Shown here: positions 1 through 6,483 of the stretch, piece by piece
Layout of the letters: every line of letters begins with the position of its first letter
Position numbering within the stretch: the first letter of the stretch is position 1
Source of the DNA: Alphaproteobacteria bacterium UBA3650
Lineage (GTDB): Bacteria; Pseudomonadota; Alphaproteobacteria; CAAHEQ01; UBA3637
Length of the DNA stretch: 9,232 bases
Reading direction: 5' to 3'
NCBI GenBank assembly: GCA_002373815.1
Contig: DFKH01000028.1
Coordinates: forward strand, 1 to 9,232
Translations under genes and position numbers: made by a program
Notes under the pieces: generated by a model
Database searches by the model: none
What the model saw: the letters and a program-made list of their open reading frames with translations, nothing else
Told to the model about the DNA's origin: nothing

Positions 1-2901
1 CTGAGAAAGCGTTGTACCACCATTGGCCCCGAAGAAAAGTATTACCACGATGCCTACGAACAACTGAAGACTGTGTTTGCGCTGTTCGAAGACAATGACT
101 TCGGCAACACCCTTGGGATAAAGGCGTTGATGGGAGACCTGTTCAACAAGGACGAAATGAAAATCCTGAAACAGGTCCATATCAACAACTGGGATTTTGC
201 TGAAGGCGTCAAACTGTTCGACAGTTATTTTGACGAAGACCGCAAGGTAAAAGTCCGTGTGAATTACGCCGCATTGAATGTCGAAGAATTCGGCTCCATT
301 TACGAAGGCCTTTTGGAACTCGACCCGAGCATTGAACGCGATATTAACGGCTCGTTGAAATTCAGCTACGTGCAGGGTGAAGACCGCGACAATTCCAGTT
401 CGCACTACACCCCAGAAGAACTGGTGGATCCGCTTATCAAGAGCGCATTGAACCCGCTAATCGAAAAGAAGTTACAAGAAGCCGACAAGGAACACGCCCT
501 GCTTTCAATCCGTGTGTGCGATGACGCTTGTGGTTCGGGACACATTCTTTTGAATGCCGCCCGCCGCATAGCCCTGGAACTCGCCCGAGTCCGCACAAAG
601 TCCGACAACCCAGACCCCGCAAGTTTCAGGAGCGCCGAAAAGGACGTTATCCGCAACTGCATTTACGGCATCGACAAGAACCCGCAGGCGGTAAAACTCT
701 GCAAGGTCGCCCTCTGGCTCGAAAGCCATAACCCGGGAACATCGCTCGGGTTCTTGGATAACCATATCAAGTGCGGCGATACCCTTGTGGGCGTGGCCCG
801 TGTAGAAGACATATTCAAGACCATTCCCTCTGACACCTTCAAGACCTATAAGGATAGCGACAAGAAGTATTACGCCGAACTCAAGAAATGGAATGACGAC
901 GTCATCAAGAAGCAGAAGAAGGCGAAGGAATCCGAAGCGCAGGATGTATTCCGCAAGGAAATTGATTCGGATATCCAGAGCGTGATTGCCGAAATGGCGC
1001 GGGTCTCACAGATGGATGACTCCACGCCCGAACTGGCAGAAGAGAAAAAATCGAATTACCTAAAAGTGACATCTACACCGGCATGGAAAAAGTTGAAGGT
1101 CCTTGCCGACATGCGCCTTGCGGGCTACTTTGCCGACAAGACACAGCAACAGCCCCTGGTGACAGAAGATGTTTACCGTAAGTATTTGACGGGCGAAAAG
1201 GATATCGAAAATGACAGCGAAGCGATATACGCCCAACAGGTGAGCAAACAGAAGGGCTTTTTCCATTGGTTCCTTGAATTTGCCGAAGTAATGGCAGAAG
1301 GCGGCTTTGATTGTTTCCTTGGAAACCCGCCGTTTAAGGGTGGACAGAAATTATCTGGAACATTTGGTGACGATTATTTGGCGTTTTTGAAAATTGCCTA
1401 TGCACCAGCAGGAGCGATTGACCTTGTCGGATACTTTGTCCGTCGTAATTATGACTTGTTGAAAAATGATTGTGCACTAGGATCGCTTAGCACGAATACG
1501 ATTGCACAAGGAAATTGTAGAGAAGGCTCGTTGCAAGTTATTGAAGATGTCGGTGGAACAATAACGATGGCAGTTAAAAGTACTCCTTGGCCTGGTGTTG
1601 CCGCTGTAAGTGTGAGCTTACTTGCTATCTACAAGGGTGAGTGGAATGGTAAACGTTTGCTTGATGGCAAGAAGGTAAACTACATTTCGACATTCTTTGA
1701 TGATTCTAAAACAATTCCAATATTCTCGCTTGCTCAAAATATGGAGCACAGTAAACGAGGGTCGACCGTATGTGGAGAAGGCTTCATTTTAACAGAAAAT
1801 GATGCATGCCAATTTATTGAGGATGATAAGAAAAATTCAAATATTGTAATGCCCTATATCAATGGCGATGATTTTAGTTCAAGATATGATATAAGTCCTA
1901 GCCGATGGGTTATAAATTTTTTTGATAGGCCTTTAAATAAAGAAAACGCTCCTGATGATTATGAAGGAGAATTTGCTACTGATTATCCGAGTCTTTTAAA
2001 AAGATTAGAATTATCTGTAAAAGAAAACAGTTATCAAGAAGAACGATGGTGGCAATTTCATAGACCAAGAATAGATTTGTATATGAAGTTACCACAATAC
2101 AATAGAGTTCTTTTGACTGCCAATACATCAAAGGCTGTTGCATTTTCATTCTATGATTTGAAGAAACCGGTTGTATTTGATATTGCCTTGGTAGTTTTTT
2201 TGATTCAAGATGAATATTATTTAACGATATTTCAGTCTGCTTTACACTTTTATTGGGCATGGAAATTTGGTTCAACTCTTGATACAAGGTTAAGATACAC
2301 TCCAGATACAATTTTCGAAACATTCCCGTTCCCTGCAGGTTTTGAACCTAACCGCGAATACGTTCCTGAAGAAATTTTGGCTGCAGAAGATGCCGACGAA
2401 CAAATCAAGCGGCACAAGGCAACCCTTGACGCATTGGGCGAAAAGTTGGATAACCAGCGCAAGGTCATCATGTTGAAAATCAAGATAGGCCTTACCAATC
2501 TCTATAACCTTTATCATCAAGAGGCCCTTTCCGCAGCAAGCATCGCCAAAACTGCCAAGTGTTCCGATGCCGACGCAGAATGGGCCCTCGGCGAATTCAT
2601 GAAAATGCGCCAAGTCCAAGTCGAATGCGACATCGCCGTCGCTGCCGCCTACGGTTGGTCAGACATCGCCCTAAACCACGGCTTCTACGACCTCGAATTC
2701 CTCCCCGAAAACGATCGCCGCCGTTACACCGTCTGCCCCGACGCCCGCAAAGAAATCATGACCCGCCTCCTCAAACTCAACAACGACCGCCACAAACAAG
2801 AACTCGCCGCCGGCCTCGTCGACGATACCGGCAAACTCCTCAAAAAATCCCCCACCCCCAAACCCAAAAAGAAAAATTCTAGTCAAACAGAACTGCTGTA
2901 A
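1..2901 (+). CDS. Eco57I-type N6-adenine DNA methyltransferase, DrmMI-like (5'-partial)
   Basis: The reading frame is open from base 1, so the N-terminus lies outside the window; the GTG at 73 is only an internal codon. About 966 residues are visible. SAM-binding motif I is DDACGSGH at 520-543, where most relatives have DPACGSG. It is followed by GIDKNPQAVKLCKVALW, and the catalytic NPPF motif IV is at 1324-1335. Downstream come blocks typical of this family: PSRWVINFFDRP (around 1897-1935), ERWWQF, and LRYTPDTIFETFPFP ending near 2334. The C-terminal tail has YGWSDI and a final lysine-rich stretch. The family methylates adenine N6 in specific DNA sites and includes DISARM class 1 DrmMI and type IIG-like enzymes. 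No PD-ExK nuclease motif is visible in the part present. DrmA, DrmB and DrmC do not follow, so assignment to DISARM is unproven. The stretch 1340-2330 is AT-rich compared with both flanks, suggesting exchange of the specificity region. The next gene starts 15 bases downstream. Confidence 0.93.
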   Translation: MRKRCTTIGPEEKYYHDAYEQLKTVFALFEDNDFGNTLGIKALMGDLFNKDEMKILKQVHINNWDFAEGVKLFDSYFDEDRKVKVRVNYAALNVEEFGSIYEGLLELDPSIERDINGSLKFSYVQGEDRDNSSSHYTPEELVDPLIKSALNPLIEKKLQEADKEHALLSIRVCDDACGSGHILLNAARRIALELARVRTKSDNPDPASFRSAEKDVIRNCIYGIDKNPQAVKLCKVALWLESHNPGTSLGFLDNHIKCGDTLVGVARVEDIFKTIPSDTFKTYKDSDKKYYAELKKWNDDVIKKQKKAKESEAQDVFRKEIDSDIQSVIAEMARVSQMDDSTPELAEEKKSNYLKVTSTPAWKKLKVLADMRLAGYFADKTQQQPLVTEDVYRKYLTGEKDIENDSEAIYAQQVSKQKGFFHWFLEFAEVMAEGGFDCFLGNPPFKGGQKLSGTFGDDYLAFLKIAYAPAGAIDLVGYFVRRNYDLLKNDCALGSLSTNTIAQGNCREGSLQVIEDVGGTITMAVKSTPWPGVAAVSVSLLAIYKGEWNGKRLLDGKKVNYISTFFDDSKTIPIFSLAQNMEHSKRGSTVCGEGFILTENDACQFIEDDKKNSNIVMPYINGDDFSSRYDISPSRWVINFFDRPLNKENAPDDYEGEFATDYPSLLKRLELSVKENSYQEERWWQFHRPRIDLYMKLPQYNRVLLTANTSKAVAFSFYDLKKPVVFDIALVVFLIQDEYYLTIFQSALHFYWAWKFGSTLDTRLRYTPDTIFETFPFPAGFEPNREYVPEEILAAEDADEQIKRHKATLDALGEKLDNQRKVIMLKIKIGLTNLYNLYHQEALSAASIAKTAKCSDADAEWALGEFMKMRQVQVECDIAVAAAYGWSDIALNHGFYDLEFLPENDRRRYTVCPDARKEIMTRLLKLNNDRHKQELAAGLVDDTGKLLKKSPTPKPKKKNSSQTELL

Positions 2902-2904
2902 TTT

Positions 2905-2908
2905 GGAG
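2905..2908 (+). promoter_or_regulatory. ribosome binding site that decides the TTG start of the next gene
   Basis: GGAG lies 8 bases before the TTG at 2917 but only 2 bases before the in-frame TTG at 2911. The spacing favours 2917 as the true start. No ATG is available nearby. Confidence 0.6.
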
Positions 2909-2916
2909 AATTGATT

Positions 2917-4212
2917 TTGTCAAACTTAACGCCGTTGAAATTTAATTGGAAATACAATAGAATTGAACTCCCGGAAATCTTTAACTCCAGAGTCTATAAA
3001 CGTAGCGAAAATGTTTTCGAGAATAGCGATTATTTGGCTCAGGCAAATGAAGTTTATTGTGCCTATGTCTATCAAAAGCGTGTTAATGATCCTTTATATA
3101 GAGACATTAAGGATAGATTAAACGAATTATATAATTATTCAATTTCTTTAAACGAAGAAATGCTTGCTTGTGTTGAATGCTTAAAGAGTGCATATGCTGA
3201 AATTATTCAATATAATGATGCTTTCTTCAACGAAGTAAGAGTTACTTTAAAGCGTTTGGAAAAAGACGAAAAAATTTTCAACATAAAGAAAAAAAACTAT
3301 GACGCTCAATTCAAAGAAACAAGCCGATATCTGTGCTGTTTTATGATTCTTCAGGATTCAATAGAGAAATTAAACGATGCTATTGTTGAATTTGATAAAA
3401 CTTCTAATGTGAATAAGGTTGAACAATCAGTCATTTTGCTGAAGAAGAAGATACAATCTCATGCGGATTTTTTGGCAAGAAGAATGTCGAGTATATGGGC
3501 ACGAAATCTTTGGAAAACAATTGAAAAAACAAAATCTCAAACCGTTATTGTAAATTTAATGCCAAAATTACAATCGTTAGTTGATAAAAGTAAAAGTGAC
3601 TTGAACGATTTAAATGCAATAAGAAAGGGGTATAAGAGGTATTTTTACGATGAAAAACCTCAAAGTTGCTATGCGTTATGTGTTGCTGACGATGAAAAAT
3701 TTTTTGCCTTGAGTGGAAATGATTATTCTTCCTCAGGCATTCCTCCAACAAGTAATAAAGATATTGATGCTATAGCGGATGCAATTGGTTTGTCATTAAA
3801 AGGTTTTACACAAGTTACTTTGAATGATGATACAAAACGTTATGCAACATGCCTCTCCTCATCAGAAATTTATTATGATGGCAGGGAAACCTTGCGCAAG
3901 GATGAACGCTTCGCGTCTGTTAATTTCATAGGAATGAACTATTCTTGTTGCGAACGAAAAATATTATCAAAAATTCCTAGCACAGCGAAGAATATTTCTC
4001 TTTTTATTCGATTTAAACCTTGTAAAAAGTGCCTGCCGGCAATGGTTGGTAAATTAAATCAGAGTATAGAATCGTATGTTATTTCTGAACAAATTGGCTA
4101 TATACAACGATTTTTTATGACTAAAGTTATAGTTAAAGATCGTGGTTATGTTAATTTGAACAATTATAAAGTTGAACGCTATGAACTGAACGAATCTTTT
4201 ATTGTTGATTAA
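2917..4212 (+). CDS. coiled-coil protein with C-terminal cytidine-deaminase-like zinc domain
   Basis: I recognise no named family. The 431-residue product (TTG start at 2917; the frame stays open to another TTG at 2911) has two parts. Residues about 30-240 are charged and helical, with likely coiled coil. From about residue 249 a deaminase-like pattern appears: a possible beta hairpin (YALCVADDEKFFALSGND), then SCCERKIL with C344-C345-E346, then a strand leading into FKPCKKC with C369 and C372. Zinc-dependent deaminases use [H/C]-x-E and PCxxC, the first residue and the two cysteines binding zinc and the glutamate moving protons, so all four key positions are present in the right order. Free nucleotides or nucleic acid are the usual substrates; which applies here cannot be told. 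It sits 15 bases after the methylase and 9 before the membrane protein gene, in an apparent operon. It is AT-rich, unlike the methylase tail. The function as a defence effector is inference. Confidence 0.85.
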   Translation: MSNLTPLKFNWKYNRIELPEIFNSRVYKRSENVFENSDYLAQANEVYCAYVYQKRVNDPLYRDIKDRLNELYNYSISLNEEMLACVECLKSAYAEIIQYNDAFFNEVRVTLKRLEKDEKIFNIKKKNYDAQFKETSRYLCCFMILQDSIEKLNDAIVEFDKTSNVNKVEQSVILLKKKIQSHADFLARRMSSIWARNLWKTIEKTKSQTVIVNLMPKLQSLVDKSKSDLNDLNAIRKGYKRYFYDEKPQSCYALCVADDEKFFALSGNDYSSSGIPPTSNKDIDAIADAIGLSLKGFTQVTLNDDTKRYATCLSSSEIYYDGRETLRKDERFASVNFIGMNYSCCERKILSKIPSTAKNISLFIRFKPCKKCLPAMVGKLNQSIESYVISEQIGYIQRFFMTKVIVKDRGYVNLNNYKVERYELNESFIVD

Positions 4213-4221
4213 AGGGTAAGT

Positions 4222-4878
4222 GTGAATATGGATCTTGTTGTAACCATACTTAGTTCTGCAGGTGTGTCTGCTCTTGTCATCTGGCTTTCAAAAGCGTGGA
4301 TTTCTGAACGATTGAAAAATGCCATAAAGAACGAATATGATCAAAAGCTGGAATCGCATAAAGCGCAATTAAAAGCCGCTAATGATATTGAACTTGAAAA
4401 ACTTCGGTCAAGCCTCAATATTCTAGCAGCTGAACGGCAGATAGAGTATTCGAAGTTGTATGAAAAACGAGCTGATGCAATAACAGAAGTCTATGGTTTA
4501 TTAAATGATGTGTACACTTGGATTCAAGAATATACGAAAGTATTTGTTCCTGCGGGAGATCTCCCAATAGAGGAAAGGCGGCGTAAAGCAAGCGAAGCAT
4601 ATAATAAGTACATTGCTGTTTATCATCAAAAAAGGATCTTTATTCCTGCTAAAACTGCAGACTGTATAGATGCTTTGAATAACAGTTTTCGACAGGTTTT
4701 TTATGATTTTTTCTATGGTGTTGATCAAAAGCCTAAAGGTGAAGGGAATTCTGACAAATGGATAGAAATCTTTGAAAAAATGAATGGCCCAATTTTAAAA
4801 TCAATGTCAGATCTAGAGAATGATTTTAGGTCACTTCTAGGTGAAAAAGAACACATAAATACGGAGGCTAATGCATGA
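4222..4878 (+). CDS. membrane-anchored coiled-coil protein, function unknown
   Basis: The 218-residue product begins with one hydrophobic segment (about residues 5-24, VVTILSSAGVSALVIWLSKAW). A charged helical region follows (about 27-95, ERLKNAIKNEYDQKLESHKA onward) that looks like coiled coil, then a mixed alpha-helical C-terminal part. Positive residues directly after the membrane segment suggest that the bulk of the protein faces the cytoplasm. Proteins with this layout are common uncharacterised neighbours of restriction and other defence genes; I know of no assigned activity and see no catalytic motif. The start could be GTG 4222 or ATG 4228; AAAGGG at 4211-4216 sits 5 bases before GTG and 11 before ATG, so either is possible. 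Its stop overlaps the start of the HNH gene by 4 bases (ATGA), which suggests translational coupling and perhaps joint function. Confidence 0.85.
   Translation: MNMDLVVTILSSAGVSALVIWLSKAWISERLKNAIKNEYDQKLESHKAQLKAANDIELEKLRSSLNILAAERQIEYSKLYEKRADAITEVYGLLNDVYTWIQEYTKVFVPAGDLPIEERRRKASEAYNKYIAVYHQKRIFIPAKTADCIDALNNSFRQVFYDFFYGVDQKPKGEGNSDKWIEIFEKMNGPILKSMSDLENDFRSLLGEKEHINTEANA
4863..4867 (+). promoter_or_regulatory. strong ribosome binding site for the HNH gene
   Basis: GGAGG lies 7 bases before the ATG at 4875, inside the last codons of the preceding gene. It supports this start over the out-of-frame ATG at 4871, and together with the ATGA overlap it supports coupled translation. Confidence 0.7.
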
Positions 4879-6476
4879 GTCACTCAAAATATTTAGACAA
4901 TCTTACTGCAGATGAAAAGAATGCCTTGAGAGCCAAGTTATGGGGTATTCAAAACCACAAATGCTTCATTTGCGAGAAAGAAATTGATCTTGACCTTAAT
5001 TCTGTGAATATTGATCATATCAAGCCTCTTGCGAATGGTGGTAAGGATGAAGAACAAAATTTTGCTCTCACACATGAATCTTGCAATAAGAAAAAACAGG
5101 ATGCTGATTTGTTTGTTGCAAAGAAACTTTGCCAACTAGAAGAAATAATAAATAATGCAAATTCAAATAAAGAGATTCCATCTTTGAAGCATGTTCTGTT
5201 AGCGAGGGGTGGATCTAAGTACGATTTTAGATACAAGGTGGAAGGAAATACTTTAGTATATTCCTTTGATGATATTGAAGATCCGACGGCGCGTAGAACG
5301 GAAATTTTTGAAGATGAACTCTCTGGAGAAAAGACCGCATTTATCAGAGTTCCATTACAATATCTTTATCATGATGAATTGATAAATCCGCGTGGAATAA
5401 ACAGTTCTATCAGCTTATTAATCAAAGAATTTTACAAAACGAATCCTCAATTACATTTGAGTTTGGCTCGTATTGATCAGAAGAAAATTAAAATCTTTGA
5501 TGGTCAACACAAAGCTGTTGCCCAGATTATGCTTGATGCCAAGAGTATTGTTGTACGATTGTTTATTGAACCGAATGTAGAGCGATTGACGGAAACCAAT
5601 ACCAATGCGGGTAGTAAGCTAAAACAAATTGCTTTTGACAAGGCTATTGTTCGCCAACTTCATGACGCTTTGTATGCGGAACGTCTGAAGCGATATCAAA
5701 TAGACCATTCTTTAACTGAAGATGATTATTCTTTCTCGGAAAAAAATGTTGTTGATCATTTCAAGGGCTCTGTAAAGAGTATAAAAACTTATGTAGTAAA
5801 CAGTCAGAAGAATGCGATTACTAGAAGTCCTGATAATAAACTTCAGGGATATATGAGTTTTGAGGGCAGAGACGCATCGTTGCCATTGTCTTATAGTACA
5901 TTTGAAAAAACGCTTTTGGCAGAGTTCATCAATTCTAAAACAATCCTTACAAAGCCCATCAACTATAAAATGGAAGAGGGCTTGAATCCTCGAATTCTTG
6001 AGCAAAAACAGATAATAAACTTGTGCAATATAATTGCTGAAGAAATTCTAGTTGGAAAATTTGATAACAATATTGGTGTATATAAAATAGAAAGTCGAAT
6101 TACAGCGGGTAATGGAGATGACATTCCGGATGATCATTTAATTGCAAGCAGACTACTTCGTGAAGAGGTTATGAAAATTTGGATTGAATGCATTCGCCGC
6201 ATCATTGTTGCGCATTTTTCTTTCGCAGGAACGGAATATGATTCTGAGAATTTGTTCCAACAGAAATTTCCAGATCAGTTGTGGAATAATATTCGAAATT
6301 TTATGAATAACTTAAAGATGTTGCCTGTTTGGAAAGATAGAACCATGTCTGATACGATATTTGCAAGCAAACGTAATTACGACTACTGGAAAACTATTTT
6401 CAACACGGGCAAAACCAATGACGGAGTAACGGTTTTAGCTAAGCCTGTCAATACAATGGAAATGATAAAGAAGTAA
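4875..6476 (+). CDS. HNH endonuclease fused to a DGQHR/ParB-like domain
   Basis: The 533-residue product has an N-terminal HNH nuclease at about residues 15-80. It shows C30-x2-C33, D47-H48 with IKPLANGG following, N62, then H67-x2-C70-N71 and a lysine run. The CxxC and HxxC pairs would bind the structural zinc, H48 is the expected general base, and N71 replaces the usual last histidine (an HNN variant). A second domain (about 110-270) carries DGQHK at residues 209-213 in the context KIKIFDGQHKAVAQIM, followed by ETNTNAGSKL around 240-249. This matches the DGQHR pattern of DndB-like proteins and resembles the DGQQR motif of DUF262 proteins. The remaining C-terminal part is helical and unassigned. 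DUF262 plus HNH is the composition of GmrSD and SspE, which cleave modified DNA or act with phosphorothioation, but there the DUF262 part comes first; here the order is reversed. The role as a modification-linked nuclease is inference. It overlaps the previous gene by 4 bases. Confidence 0.9.
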   Translation: MSHSKYLDNLTADEKNALRAKLWGIQNHKCFICEKEIDLDLNSVNIDHIKPLANGGKDEEQNFALTHESCNKKKQDADLFVAKKLCQLEEIINNANSNKEIPSLKHVLLARGGSKYDFRYKVEGNTLVYSFDDIEDPTARRTEIFEDELSGEKTAFIRVPLQYLYHDELINPRGINSSISLLIKEFYKTNPQLHLSLARIDQKKIKIFDGQHKAVAQIMLDAKSIVVRLFIEPNVERLTETNTNAGSKLKQIAFDKAIVRQLHDALYAERLKRYQIDHSLTEDDYSFSEKNVVDHFKGSVKSIKTYVVNSQKNAITRSPDNKLQGYMSFEGRDASLPLSYSTFEKTLLAEFINSKTILTKPINYKMEEGLNPRILEQKQIINLCNIIAEEILVGKFDNNIGVYKIESRITAGNGDDIPDDHLIASRLLREEVMKIWIECIRRIIVAHFSFAGTEYDSENLFQQKFPDQLWNNIRNFMNNLKMLPVWKDRTMSDTIFASKRNYDYWKTIFNTGKTNDGVTVLAKPVNTMEMIKK

Positions 6477-6483
6477 AATAATA

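Noticed and set aside
2559..2882. Arginine- and proline-rich open frame inside the methylase
   Set aside because: It is an out-of-frame shadow of the C-rich methylase tail, with low-complexity composition.
73..2901. GTG at 73 as the methylase start
   Set aside because: The frame is open back to base 1 and residues before it fit the family's N-terminal region, so the gene continues upstream of the window.
1..2901. Complete DISARM or BREX system
   Set aside because: Only a methylase of the right family is visible. None of DrmA, DrmB, DrmC, PglZ or BrxC is present, and a methylase alone does not define either system.
4554..4565. Perfect 12-base palindrome GGGAGATCTCCC
   Set aside because: It lies inside the membrane protein gene, and one or two such palindromes are expected by chance in a window of this size.
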